Positions 26,438 through 39,610 are shown, counted from the first letter of the stretch. The stretch: DNA of 64,000 bases from Cloeon dipterum (GCF_949628265.1 NC_088787.1:27022501-27086500); one strand, 5' to 3'. Program-made: numbers and translations. The notes: generated by a model from the sequence alone, not told the origin.

Positions 26438-27670
26438 GCGGTGATGGGGACGACAGTGTTACATCCAAACGAAATTGAAATCTTGCACGTTTATTATTTA
26501 TTCTCAATCGGATAATGCACCTGCTGACTGATTTATTCCAGCTAAGCTGTTAGCGCGTGATGCTGCTCCCCATATATCAGAGCCGTCATTTTCAGCTCGC
26601 TGTACATGCAGGGGGACTTGCAGTTGCTTTATTATTTATTAAATGACTATCAAACTCTCGATATTTTGAATATTTAATCTAATTTGTTGTTAGTTTTCTT
26701 GGAATAATACATATTTGAATAAAAGTGTATGCGAAATTTTTCAAAATAAGTACGTAAGACATAATATGTCTTCAAATATTATGGATGTTTCGTCTCCTAA
26801 AGTAAAAGATGATTTTTTTTTCAAATAAATCTCTTGATTAATAGGCACAGGTACTACAGTCAAATTTAGGTTCCTTGGTAAAATTAATGTTGTGGATTTC
26901 TAATACTGTATTCAATTTCTTTCAATCTTAAACCTAAAAGGCACTGTTTCTCCCTATGGAGTTCATTCATTCATTTCGTACTGCAGTAATTTACAACTCT
27001 CTGAGATCAATAATCATAATAGTTGTTCAGTTTTCTTCACCTGCATCCGCCCAGTAATTATACATTTTTTCTAATAGTTTTTTATTTCTGCACTTACATT
27101 GCCACAGACATTTTTTTTAATATTTTAAAATTTAATTTAGAATGAAATCGGTAAATCGTCCATCAGGTTTCTAGGAACAGAGTTGGGACATCTCATGGGC
27201 ATTATATTTAAGTCCAAATCAATCTTTGTGCTGCGACAGAAACAGAATCTTGAGCCCGCACAAACAAAGCCGGCGATCATCTATGAAAATCGGTGCTTTT
27301 TATCAAAACGTGTTCTTTTTACCCTTTTTACGAATTCAGGCTGTATAGGTACTAGGCAGACCTCTATCGGGAATGGCTTGAATGTGAAAGCATGCCATGC
27401 GTGATTGGCGCCAAAATTTGAAGTATCATGCGGCACAGAAACTGGTGGCGCTCGGTGCGCACAGCCGCACAATCGCGAATGTAAACATCTGCGCTGTGAG
27501 GTGCGATGCGATTCACTGCTGTTCCACCAACCAGGTTCGCTCGCAGATCGATCAACCAGCACTCACATACATACACACACAGGCCGAGCAGCGGCTGGTT
27601 CCATAACGAGCGGGCAGCAACCCTTTGGATAGGACGGCCACCCGCACCGGGCGGATGCTTTGAGCCGATC
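26438..27670. other. Intergenic region between divergent genes
   Basis: Separates the minus-strand secreted-protein gene from the plus-strand DGCR2-like gene, so it should hold both promoters. The 27400-27670 part is GC-richer and probably includes the promoter/5'UTR of the right-hand gene. No TATA box is evident there. Confidence 0.5.
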
Positions 27671-27694
27671 ATGGGTGAAACGGGGAAGGGATGA
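27671..27694 (+). promoter_or_regulatory. Upstream ORF overlapping the main start codon
   Basis: A seven-codon reading frame (MGETGKG, stop) whose TGA at 27692-27694 overlaps the main ATG at 27691-27693 as ATGA. If present in the mRNA it could limit translation or allow termination-reinitiation. Whether the transcript includes it depends on the start site, which is not visible. Confidence 0.45.
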
Positions 27695-30600
27695 AGCCGA
27701 CGACCCTGCTGGTGTGCCTGGCCCCTTTGCTCGGCGCCTCAGGTAACATACATGCTCAGCCAAATTGACCTGAATCCGCCCCGAGAACCGACCCTTCCTC
27801 GTCCGTAGGCGTGTTCGCCATTCGCCCGATCCCTGAGTGAGCCAACCACCCGCTTTCAAACCTCAACACTCGTCCCTGCTGGCCGTCCGCGCTGTTCTCT
27901 CTTTGGCGCGGCTCCTTTTTTATTTGGTCAGGTTATAACTAACTGTAAAATTTGAGCCTTCAGGTGCTGGCCCAAAACTTGTTATGACACGGCCAGCAGA
28001 ACCATTGATTGTCTCTGGCTATGTGGAGCATCATCATTATTTTCATGCGTGTTGATATGCTAATATTATTTTTCTTTAAGCGAGCTACCTCATTTTCGTC
28101 AAATTAAAACGAATATCATAGATTTAATTAATGTTCACAAATATGGTTCCGGGAAATCGAGTTGGGTGTTGTGTTAAATCAATATCTTTTAAATTGTTTG
28201 TTGTTTTTTGTAGTTTTTTTTCCGCCAAACTCGCATCATATCTCATGTGTTGTGTATCCCCTTGAAATCTCAGATTTTTCGGCCCTGTAATCGCTGGAGC
28301 AATACATATTATTTAATATTTACAAATAATATAAACTCATTCATGGTTTCCTTTTACTACAGTTCAACCAGATAATTCTGAAATTTGTTTGGTGATTTGC
28401 AAGGCTTACATCCGATGTACTCAATTGTTAAGTTATTTTGATTAACACTTCTTCTTGTGTGGTCCCCTCTTGCCGCGTCTTGCTTTAGTAAAAAAATATC
28501 AAGTAAAATTAACTCTTTTTATTAAAGGGAAATGATACTGCAAAATCCTGGAAAATGCTTGTTGCCAATGCATAAACTCATCCCTTTTAGGATTCAGTTA
28601 AAGCCTAAATTGACCTAAGAAGCACTGTAATTTTTTGAGAAAATTGGCTGGAAAGTTACCGTGCTTTTCAAAATGTAATGGCTCTCTCGTTACTTGAAAT
28701 CCGATTTAATTTCTAAACCAAGAGCCAAGAGTTTCCCCAATAAGTGGCATAGATACACCGTTGGACAGATCTCGATGAGAGCAATCGGAATATGCCAAGA
28801 AAATATGTTCAGGCACTGTAAATTTAGGAGAAAATTGGCAATTTTTGAATTTAATTGTAGGAATCTCCTTTTTCATTATTGCAAATTCACCAGTTGCATA
28901 AACCCTTAGTGTTCGAAGCCGCCAACAGATGGCGCCAGCGTAGACTTTCGATTTTAAGGCACTTCCGCTGCGATTTCAGACTCAATCTAGCTACAGTGCA
29001 TTCTTTAATTAATTTGCTTTGTTGACGTCCTGAAATCAGCACGTCAAAAAAAAAGCAAATTAATTGAAGAGTGCAATATATGGCTAGATTGAGTCTGAAA
29101 TCGCAGCGGAAATGCCTTAAAACCGCTTAAAACAAAATTTTTTAAGAAAGTCTGTGGTTGCGCCATTTGTTGGCGGCTTCGAACACTAAGGGTTTATGCA
29201 ACTGGTCAATTGTTGAACAAATTGTTTTTCGATAAATTGTTTATGGAATCCAACAATTCAAACAATTTTCAATTGTTGCCCTGTATCATTCCTCTTTAAA
29301 AAGCATGCTATTGAAACTATGTTTCGATGTTCAAAAATTCTGCCAACAGCTAACAAAGACATGAACAATAAATAATAATCTTCTTGAGAAAAGATTATGG
29401 AATGACATTTCTCCGGGATCATCAATAATGCATAATGAACTGCTTATTACTCACGTTTTCTAATAAAACTTATAATTATTCCCGTAACATCTATATCTAT
29501 ATCTTAAAAAATATTTTTCTCTGTTGATCAGGCTGAAATTTCTTGCCCTCTTTGAAATCCTTTGCCAATGCGAAATATTCTTTGTTTCCAATTTAGATAC
29601 TGATATAATGAAAAATAGCCCATCTTTGTGCTAAAATAATAAGCAATCTGATCGATATGCATAGATTATTTAACTAACAATATGGAACCAAGTCGCCCTA
29701 TAAAACTAAATAAAATTGAGTTTCTCAATCTATTACTGGTTGTTAGCTGACTAAATACATTCCATGCTGAGATTTGTTCGTTCACGTCACTAATACCATT
29801 AGAGCTAGTAATCATAAAAGCTGGTCTTTTGAGCATTCAAATTTCAAAGTGCATAATACCGACCGTCGGGATGATAGGTCAGCGAAAAAAGCCAATAGTC
29901 GTCTTCCTTTAAGAAACTCTGCGCGTAATTGCTTTTTTTTAATCTGTCTCGCTGCAGTTGGATTGCGCCTCGCCAAGCCCCGCCAAATACGCACACTTTG
30001 CACATTCTTTTTTATTTTGGTCTGCTAGTCTGGTGTGCTCGACGTGAGAATCATACCCGTCTGCAATCAGCTTTTGCAAGGATAGAATAAAAATCTGACT
30101 TAAACCGGTTTTCAGCATTTCATTTCGCACGTTTCCGTGTTTTGCGTTATGTAGCAAAAGAAGAGATAATGCATCTTTATTCAGCTGCTGTTTTACTTGC
30201 GTCGGACGCGCACTTTGATTGTGCATTCACGCCAGACGCCGTGCTGTGATTCGCATTCCTAACACGCTCTTTTACTCAAGCCTAATTAGACGCGGAACTG
30301 ACGACTGACTACCATAATCCCGCCTTCCGCTTCATGTAGTTGCACAATTCTTTATTTTCAAGAAATTGTGTTTTCTCAAAAGAATTACGCCACAACAAAG
30401 TTAGAAGGTTGTAAGCGTCTGAACTGTGTATTTTCAATAAAATTCATACTGCTCGAAGATACAATTATTCAGATTAGACATGAAAACAAGGTCAGCAGTT
30501 AGAGGATATTTTTTATCAATGAAATGAGGGAATGATAATTTGTAGTTAACGCTGTAATATCTCATAGAGGTACAAGTTTTTTCGTGTTCTCATTATTATT

Positions 30601-33458
30601 CTGAAATAATTAATTCAACAGTTGAAAAATTTCAAAGTTTATTTACTAGAGCTGGTTTATTTTACAGTTAATTTAAAACTAATTTACTAGCACCATCCCT
30701 TTTATATTTTTGATGGTGTCGATCTTTTCTCTCTCAGTAATATGAAATAAACTAATTATTTGCTTATTCTAGAGGGGAGAAACGAGCCATGCGTGGACAT
30801 CCACGGGCGACTGGTGGCGCCAGATCTTCACTACGTACCTGGACCAGACACATGCACTCTCTGCGTGTGCGACAATGGCGCTCCAAAACTCTGCAAAGCA
30901 GTTCTTTGCTCACCACCAACGGTATGCTCACGTTCTAATTACAAGTGCGGCACTCAACGCGGTTGAATGAAAGAGGCTGGGGGGCGATTAAAAAACCAAC
31001 ATTCTGCGGCGTGGAAAGTCAATTACGCATTCCACAGTCTACAAACTTTTCCACTTCAAAGTTTTACGACCCTTATGCAGATTTGATGGAGAAGTTAAAA
31101 TTTCACGTATGGTTTGTATGCATTGCAGGACTGCAAATCGTTCAGACTGGGCGCTTCATGCTGCGATTTTATCTGCTTGGATGATACTCTTCACAAGAAT
31201 GATATGATGAACGATGACTTGGGCATGCGACTTGTCGCTTGCGTCATTATGATCATCCTCTCTGTCTCGCTGTTTTTCTTTTTGGTGCACAGACTCAGGA
31301 AGAGGAAAATTAGAGGTACCCCTTTCTAGTAGATATTATGCTAAACTTCTAAATAAGTAACTCTTTGACGGGCATGAACGTGACAATGGTTACAATGTGT
31401 CATGGTCATGCACACTGCATTCAAATAACCACACTACCTTCATTTCACATATTTAATTATGTGCCACAAATTGTTCGGTTGTTTCTCTTCTGGGAAAGAA
31501 CACATTATATTATTTCTTAATCAGACAATGTTAAATGAATTTTGTACTCACTTAATCTGCAGGCCGTCAAAATAGGCAGCTGACAGAAGAGGACCATTCA
31601 ATGGCAAGCATCGGCTACATTGCAGGCAGCATTGGCTACCTCCCTGGCACCATGGGTTACATGCAGGACTCCATTGACTGTCCTTACGACGCGGATCCCA
31701 GGGTCAACTTTGCCCTGTGGAAGCCCCCGGAGAGCTATTTTCCGAGGGGTGAAGCGCCGCCGCCTTACGAAGAGGCTGTGGCTGCAGCTCAGGCAGAGGC
31801 TGCCAACTCGTCAAGACCTACTCAAACCAATGGCAGACCTGGCCAGGTAGTCGAAGTGCTCTCCGTAGCTCTGCCCGCAGCTGTGCAAAATTCAGAGGTT
31901 GAAAACCAACAAGCTATCAGGTTTGTAGTTACCCCTGTTATCAAATTGCAGTATTGAACCCATTGCAATGAGGCTGTGGGCTGTTTCCAGTCATATATTT
32001 TTCTTATTTGGCACTGGGAATGCAAAATACTTTTTTTTTAAAGTCACTGAATATTTCGCATGCATCTAGTAAATTAAACTACTCAAATAAATTTCCTAAT
32101 AGAATAATAGAATAAAAATTTGGATGAGGTCTATTATTAGTCTGACCTGATTTCCACCAATTTTAAGGCAATCAAATTGACAACTCTGGACAGTTTTCAT
32201 TTCAATCCTTATGTCATAACACGATTTGTATTATTAAAATTGTCTCAAGAAGGAATTATAAAGCAACACCACATCACGCACGCTTAAAAAATGTCATGCT
32301 CGCAACTAATCATTTTAAATATCAATGCACTTAATCATGAAGATTGTATTTTCAAGCAAAGGAAAAGTATTTTCAAACCTGAAGCAATTCCTTTGTATTT
32401 TCAAGCAAAGGAAAAGTATTTTCAAACCTGAAGCAATTCCTAAAATGTCTCAATGGCCATTAACTACTATCCCATATTCGTTCTTTCAATTTCGCACACC
32501 AATTTATCTGAAAATATCAATGGCCCTCCATCCAAAGTTGTCTCGTAATATCAAACAGAAAAATTATTGATTCAAATTTACTTAAGATTATTTTTTCTCT
32601 TCCAGCTCTGATGCTTTTTATGAAGACGTGCACGTCGCAGCTAGCTCCTCTGCGGTAGACTATGTTAATGTGGAGCAGACGAGGGAGATGATGGCCGCCG
32701 CCCTGGAGAGCAACCTAGCAGCCATGAACGCTTTGAACCACAGCACGTGCAGCTGCCCTGACGAGAATGATGACTATCGCAGCGAGTGTGAAAACTGCAA
32801 GAGCGCTAATGAGCTGGAGCCAGTGGCGCTGCCACCTCAGGAGACAATGACGCTGCAGCGGCGGCCACCCAGTGTGACACCCAATACAGCCAATGGCTAC
32901 CGGACTAGCCTTACACTGCCCACCCGTAGGTCAAGGTGAACACTATTATCTAATTAACATCTTATAATTCAACTGAATTTTTAAATATAAATATATTTCT
33001 GAGAATCAATATGTTACTAACATTCAGAATAAACAATACAAATTTTAATTTCATAGAAGATAATTTAACGCTAGTTTAGTTCTGATGTTAACAAGTTGTG
33101 CTACATTAAAGGCGTTTCATGTATGAGTCTCTCCTTTCAAGAGAATCAATCAGAACCAATGATGACTAAAATAACTGGAATCAGAATATTAATCAGAAAT
33201 AACTCACTAGTTAAGTAACCATCTCTTCTTTTTTCTAATTTCAAAAAATCAAGAAAAGTCTTATTCAATGCCACGAAATTGATTGATTCTTTCAATAGGT
33301 CTGGGCTGCTGACCGATTCACCGCCGTTCAGCGTGCACTTGCCGCCGCCGCCCAACTGGTCCGACTCAAGTAGTTCCAGTCGATCACAGAGTCCAGACCA
33401 TTCCGACCTGAACAGAACGTCAAGCAACGGTCTCGACGAGGCTAGCACGCACATGTGA
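27691..33458 (+). CDS. DGCR2: DGCR2/IDD-like single-pass membrane protein with a VWC domain
   Basis: Six coding exons: 27691-27742, 30773-30921, 31129-31315, 31563-31920, 32606-32935 and 33299-33458. Introns are GT/AG and phases agree, giving 411 residues. A signal peptide (MKPTTLLVCLAPLLGAS) is followed by a ten-cysteine von Willebrand C domain (Cys24 to Cys83, with CTLCVC and CC...C signatures), a membrane helix (~102-120, LVACVIMIILSVSLFFFLV) and a basic stop-transfer RLRKRKIR. The cytoplasmic tail has three IGY/MGY repeats, a PPPYEE WW-domain ligand (~195-200), and Ser/Pro-rich exons 5-6. The VWC-helix-PY order matches the membrane-proximal half of vertebrate DGCR2/IDD, which additionally carries LDLa and C-type lectin domains not seen here. 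Probable role: cell-surface adhesion or ligand-binding protein linked to NEDD4-type ubiquitin ligases (inference). Intron 1 (3.0 kb) hosts a fold-back element. Confidence 0.75.
28890..29205. mobile_element. 316-bp fold-back MITE in intron 1 of the DGCR2-like gene
   Basis: Nearly the whole element is palindromic. The left end begins CCAGTTGCATAAACCC and the right end finishes GGGTTTATGCAACTGG. Arms of about 130-150 bp pair through motifs such as TTCGAAGCCGCCAAC and TAGATTGAGTCTGAAATCGC and meet near 29020-29045 around GACGT...ACGTC. TCA flanks both ends (28887-28889 and 29206-29208), consistent with a 3-bp target duplication. No coding capacity. Confidence 0.85.
32344..32441 (+). repeat. Tandem duplication of a 49-bp unit
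   Basis: Two essentially identical 49-bp copies (32344-32392 and 32393-32441), each starting TTGTATTTTCAAGCAAAGG, in intron 4 of the DGCR2-like gene. The lack of divergence indicates a recent event. Confidence 0.9.
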
Positions 33459-33630
33459 ATCCTTCAAGGCATGCTTCATAATTACCGGGGTGGACCATTA
33501 TTCAAGTAATCACTTCTAAACCACCTGATAGTCATTAAATTTAGGATCTACACACATAATTTATCATATAAAACACCAGCGGTTATGCTATGTCCTGCAA
33601 GGGCTGCTGTGTGTGGATCACAAAAAGCAC

Positions 33631-34024
33631 GAGATCCTTTGAAGGTAGTTTAAAGATGGCATAACTTAGTGATCATTGATCTAGTTGAATCTCAAATTGA
33701 CTAGAATTAAGATTTTATTAAACGTCTGTGATTCTCAACGAAAAATCATTAATTTTGTGTGACAGTTTTTAAATTAAATAATAATGTATAATTGATTTGT
33801 GCTACGTGTTATTTACATGAACGTTTCTCTTGTAGCTCTGAAGGATCCACTCTCATTGTCAGAGTCATCCTAAAAATGAATTAATTAAATATCTGTTCTT
33901 TGATTGGCAACAATTCTACTAAAATTTAATTTAACTTTTAATATTCTTAATTTTTTTTAATATAATTTTTTGTCACATGGCAATTATTGCCATCTCGAGT
34001 TTAACGCTACCTTCAAAGGACTCT
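33631..34024. repeat. Fold-back element with ~40-bp imperfect inverted ends
   Basis: The left end (33631-33667) reads GAGATCCTTTGAAGGTAG then TTTAAA and GATGGCATAA. The complement of the right end (33984-34024) reads GAGTCCTTTGAAGGTAG then CGTTAAA and GATGGCAATAA. The ~395-bp interval between the arms is noncoding. It is probably an old MITE or part of the downstream UTR of the DGCR2-like gene. Confidence 0.55.
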
Positions 34025-36440
34025 GCGGAATGCAGATCAAGTATCTTCAAACGTCGGCTCACAAATGCTCACTTTTACAATACGCGAAATTCTTTTTATA
34101 CTGTGACATGATGTGAAAAATCGGAAATTAGGAACAAACCTTTACTCTCTTGGACACCCTTCAACACAATCTCTGTCTCATCAGGAAAACTAACCAGTTT
34201 TAGGGAAAAATACTCGTACACTGAGGTTAGCTTGAGTAATTCGATCATTCCTTTTATGCTTACATAAAGGTTTGGTGTTTTCGACATTTAAGAAAAATAA
34301 GAAACGATTAATTATTCTATCAAGAGATTATATACGTACAATGTGGTTTGAATTTAGGCTTGATTGTTGATTTTTGAGCCTAATGAAAAAATAACACTCC
34401 TATAAAGCAAAGGGATAGTAATGCGATTGTTGATCTCGGCGGCCTGCCTCCTTTTGCAAAGAGCAATTATTAGCATTTAATGAATTGCACAAGTCTTTCC
34501 AGCAAAGGAGGTGGCTTGTTCCGATGTTGTGGCGACGGGCACATTTGATGCAAGTAAGACTGATCCAAATCAGTTATTGAAACAATAAAAAGCAATTAAA
34601 ACCTGCAGGGAGGTTGCATACAACGTGGAAGAAATAAAATGCATAAATTGATGCACCGGGTGATTTTGATCATATACAACACCGAGTGGCTTTAAAGCAG
34701 GACAGAAAAGAATCGAATTTATGGCTTACAAGTAAATTCCTTTCAAATACAATACTTCTTGCGATACACATTCCCCAACAGTTGCCGATTTGATGTTGCA
34801 AACTACTTTTATGTCTCTCGACTTCTATGAACCATCATCTGTGTTTTTGTATAAGTCTCTAAAAATGACATCCGTTGGCCTAAAATTGTCACTTTGGATC
34901 TGATTTTTTGGGCAGGAGAGTGATGCTAGATATGCGCGTGTTGTTATCAGACCAACTGGATTGAGTCCCTCTCTGTACCTTAATACATTCCTTTCATGTG
35001 AAAATATTAAGCATTATGTCATCACAAACATAATTATTGTCTTTTGCAGTAAGTTGTAAGAAAATAATTTTTGATTTCACATGATTAAATTGACTGACCC
35101 TTAAATCACTCATATTATGTCACTCTTTATTTTTATGTCCATTATATTTAGGCAATTTGATGTACAAAAATTGATATTTACTGTTTTATGTTAAGAGATG
35201 CAATAACTTTCAATTAAACTCTTTAATAATAGTACATTGCTTATTATATATATGCTGATTTTGTATATTGTTTATTTTATGAGAGATATATATATGTGTG
35301 GGTCGTGAAGGTGCAAAGGATTTTTACAATTTTATTCATAAAAGCGTGGCTCTCAAATGGCAGATAGCACAAAACTCCTTTGCACATTCGCAGTAACCAG
35401 CAAAGCTTTTTTAAAATAAAATGATGTTGCCCTCAATATGCTTGCTAGTTTGATTTCATATTATGTCATGCCATACAATTTACAAAACATTGCGATGCCC
35501 TTTTTTCTTTCAGGTTACATAGCGATTATTCTTGAGTTAAGAGTGTGCAGGAGTACAGAAATAATATAACCGTATCAAATTATGTTATCTGACCTTTTCC
35601 TTCTTTTTTGCCGAGTCTTGTTTCTTTTGTTGGAAGAATAATGATGGTTATCAATATTCTAGATAATAATAGGATTGAATCCGCTCTTTATTTTTCTATG
35701 TTTTCTCACGTTTATCAATATTTAATATAACATAATATCGTTGTTATATATAGGCACTCGTTAAAATAACTAAAATAGTGGGAAAAATAATGAGAACAGA
35801 AAAGCAAGGCAAAAGAAACAACGTGGAAAGTCGTAAGTGAGCTTCTCGTTTGAAATTCTGGAAAAATATTAAAAAAATATATACATATACTAAGAGCATT
35901 AATTTATGTTGCCAATTAGTCAGATAATCCCAACTCATTGATTCAAGAGACTCAGAAAAAAAATAATTATGAATCAGTAAAGTAGTAAAGGGACTAATAA
36001 TAAATTAAACCGGTATTCAGGAATATTTTATCAACATAATATCGGTTAGAAGCATACAGTTGTATTTATTTTCCTTTTTTTTAAGAAAAATATTGATGTT
36101 TTTATAAAAAAAATTTGTTTTGACCAATTCTTTCTTTTTTTGATTCATCATTTTGTGATGTTCAAATTACCGGTATTTTAGTATTGTCGGTGAAACCTAC
36201 TAAAGCGCCGCGAAATGCGAACAGCTATCATCTGTCAATCCGGCATGTTTGTTGTTTGTTTTGATCCCTTATTTGGAAGAACGGACGAAACGGAAGAGGA
36301 CCATCAATGAAACTCTCAAAGTGCGTCCTCGCGTCCTCGATCTTTCTGTTCCTATCAACATATTTACCAATTATAACTATATATATCTACGCTTAACTCT
36401 CCGTAAGGCTGCTAAAATTGAAAAAATCTTGCTAGCCACC
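34025..36440. other. AT-rich intergenic region
   Basis: No gene supported. May contain 3'UTR of the DGCR2-like gene (an AATAAA occurs near 34583-34588) and the promoter of HAUS6 just before 36441. TA-rich simple sequence lies at 35240-35300 and 35740-35890. Confidence 0.45.
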
Positions 36441-39400
36441 ATGGCGAGCTCAAAAAAGATAAAAGTGAGACCGCAGCACACCACACTTTTTATCAACCTG
36501 CGCCTACTGATGTCTTGTAACAACCACTCTGACGCACTGAAGACTCTTTTGACCGAGGTTCGTTTTCGGGGAGTTGAAATTAACCATTATTCTAAGGTTT
36601 AAATTGTTTTAGGATGTTTTTGTGCTGCCGAACAGCAACAAGAAGGCTTCCAACGAAGTTATTTATTTTATCCTAAATGTTTGGAGCAAGGAAAAATGTG
36701 CCGAAAAATTCAAATTTTGCTGGCCGGTGCTTGACAGAAAGCAGGAATCCCAGTTCCAGCGCGCCGCCTGCACTTTATTGCAGGAGATAAAGAGCGTAAG
36801 TATATACTAAAGATTTTTATGAGAAATAACCTTATGTGTTAATTTTTTCTGAACACAGGCTCATCCGGACGCAAATTTGCCTACGGTATCACTTGCTCTG
36901 CTTCTTCAACCCGGAGGGGACAAATACTGCAATTTTCTGCTTCGCCTAACAATGTTTTTATTAGCACACTCCATGAAAGGTAAATTAAAATTTAAGCGTG
37001 TGTTATTCGGAAGTGATACATTCACAATCTCCTTTCCGCCTCTAGTTGGTGATTTGAAAGCCCGGCCCAATGTCAAGTCTGAAGAATCTCTGCGCTCACT
37101 TATTGAGGAAACCAAAAGAGACGTAAGCTGTTTGCTGCTGTCTGCTGCCCAGAGTCATGCCAACGCCGTTGCCACCTTTTCACAAGCTGAGGAGTTTAGC
37201 AGGTTTACTATTGATACGTTAACTAGAAACATCCCATGCTAAATAAGTGCAATCCAAATATAGGAAACTCAAAGAGTGGTGGCACTCATGGGAAGAGTGC
37301 GAAGAATCTGCGCTGTTGGAGTTCCGGAAGGAGGCCAGTTTGCTTGATGTTCCAGATGATTTTAAAGAAAAAATGTTGGAAAATCCTAGCAACTTTAAAG
37401 GTTTTCTAATTTTCTCTTGTAATGTTTGAGCTATTCTAACCATTCATAACTATTACAGATTTTGAGCTGGTTGTGATCGATCTCCGCAATGAAGTAGAGA
37501 AAATCTTAAGCCTCCTTGAAGGATCCCAACATCAAACTTACCAAAGAGCCAGCAGTGCGAGTCCAGAGGGGAAGCCTAGCTTTGTTAAGAAAACCCTAAA
37601 CTTGGAGAGACTCGCACTTGTCCGGCAAAAGCTGCTCAAAGGTCTGAGCGAGCTAACGCTGCTTCTGGACGAAGGGAAACGCCAACCGAGCTGGCTGATA
37701 CACTCGGAAGTTGCGAGTCTTGAACTTGCAATGCAGGAAGGACAAACTGCTGATTTCATGGACCAGATGGAAGACAAACTGAGGTCTGCCAAACGGAGCG
37801 GCACTCGCATTGAAAGAAGAAAGTCTTTCGCGCCCTCAAATGGTAACTTATTTGTATCAAACTCTCGGGTTGTTTTAACACTTTTCTTAGTATTCAATTT
37901 CAGTCCTTGTATTTTGCGTCAAGTTCCCCCTACACCTTCATTTGACATCAACCATCTGACTGCCAACGGAGTGGATTGTTCTCCATTCTGGATGAGATAT
38001 CAGTCTTTACCTGGTAGGTGCTTTTAATTAATTAGTAATAGTTTTTCTTTCTTCTTAAGATTAAATTAAATCATTGTTTTACCATGGATGCGATACACAC
38101 ACATGTTAGTTTGAAATGAAGCGCTAAAGGAATTATTATTTGATTGTGCTATCAAATCTACCTAGTCAGTTGTCAGTTTAATATTTTATCAGTTAATCTT
38201 CAAAAACTACACCACCCACCTTGCCTTAACTATTATTTTGCCTGCTGGGACAGAGAGGGAGGTTCTTACATCAATGATAGGCTTGGAATTTATATCATAA
38301 ATTAGGGCTTCTACCATCAGCCAAAATTAATAGGCAACAGCATCTGTAATTTCATTAGAGAATATATGATGAGATTGCTAACTGCCTAAAAACTCAAAAT
38401 AATGAAGAAATTTTACCAAAAAACAAGATTTATAAAAATGGTTACATAATCTATAGTTGTGAGAATTTAAAAGCTGAATTCTGCTAATTCCACGTCAAGT
38501 GATTGTTCCATTATTACGTAAATAGTTCGCTAACATTAAAAAATGTCTAATTTCTCCTTAATGTGATTTTCTTGAATTTTTAATATTTATAAATGCATGA
38601 CCTGTGTTGGATAGATAAATTGAATTGAAAAAAAAATCATGACTCTAAGCTGTCAAAATCACACGCAGACTTAAGTCGGTTGATTTTGACTTGATTGATC
38701 TTAAGACCTTGAGAGTGATTAAGATTAATTGACCAATTGTAACAGATAGCAGTTAATTTATTCTCTGACAAAAATATCTGAACTGACATAAAATACCCAA
38801 TCAATGTCATATCAACAAACTGTTTTCTTCCTAATAAAAAATGCTATCCTAACTAGACATCATCATCTTTATTTCAATTATATATGTTGCACTAATTCTA
38901 ATTTTAAAAAATGCTTGCAGATGAGAAGGAAAGTCTGGAAAGTCTGCTCAGTCGATGGAACTGTTATGATCACGAGCAGCCAGTTCTGGCAGAAGAAAAC
39001 CTTTCTCAGGCCGCCATCCCGTCTGGAAGCCAAATTGTGCCTGCTATCAAAGCGGAATCTGCAACCCCCATCGAGAAGTTTCGCCCTAAAGAGCATAACA
39101 CACCACTCAATCCCCTGCAGCTGGATCGCAACAGTTTGATCCTTACACCTTCAAACGGTTCAGAAATGGCTATCCAAATGGAAAAATCGTTTCACGACAT
39201 AAGTGGAGAAGAGCTTCCCTTGGGCGACGTCAGTTTGCTCGAATTAGCCGAAATGCACTTAACATTTGACTCAGCTTCAGTCTCTCCTGAGCCTCTCCAG
39301 GTGCAAAAGGTGTTAAGTCCTCCACCAGCTGCTGAACCTGAAGAACCTGTTGATGTCAAGCCCGATCTGAGCAGTCTGCTCAAACGGCTACAAGCTATCA

Positions 39401-39459
39401 AAGCGAAATCAAAGACTCTTCCCTCTGTGCTTGTTAAAAGTGAACTTGTTTCCCTGTGA
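36441..39459 (+). CDS. HAUS6: HAUS augmin-like complex subunit 6 (Dgt6)
   Basis: Eight exons: 36441-36557, 36613-36795, 36859-36979, 37046-37202, 37264-37400, 37459-37842, 37891-38013 and 38921-39459; phases agree; 586 residues. The start lies in an ideal Kozak context (GCCACCATGG). The HAUS6 N-terminal domain is recognisable in exons 1-3: FVLPN, VIYFIL, KFCWPVLDRK, FQRAACTLLQEI and LALLLQPGGDKYCNFLLRLTMF match the family's F-LPN...FCWP.-D.K...SPGG..F pattern. Predicted helical/coiled-coil segments follow (exons 4-6, LVVIDLRNEVEKILSLLEG, ERLALVRQKLLKGLSEL). The C-terminus (exon 8) is acidic, Ser/Pro-rich and disordered. In the octameric augmin complex this subunit helps recruit gamma-tubulin ring complexes to spindle microtubules for branching nucleation. 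It is shorter than vertebrate HAUS6, mainly in the tail, as usual for insects. Intron 7 (907 bp) is much larger than the others. Confidence 0.87.
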
Positions 39460-39604
39460 GCTAGAATTGAAATTTGTATTGCATTTTGAGGCTGTGCTAA
39501 GATGTTAAGATTAATAACCTGTCTTGAAAAGATAACAGTTTTGATGGTCCTGTTGGATATACTGTGCAGTTTTAACTCTTGAATTTATTTGTAAAATTTG
39601 CTTC

Positions 39605-39610
39605 AATAAA
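39605..39610 (+). terminator. Poly(A) signal of HAUS6
   Basis: AATAAA 146 bp after the stop codon, the first canonical signal downstream. Confidence 0.65.

Noticed and set aside
33146-33454. Antisense 102-codon frame over the last DGCR2-like exon
   Set aside because: Mirror frame of a real exon with matching splice phases on the plus strand.
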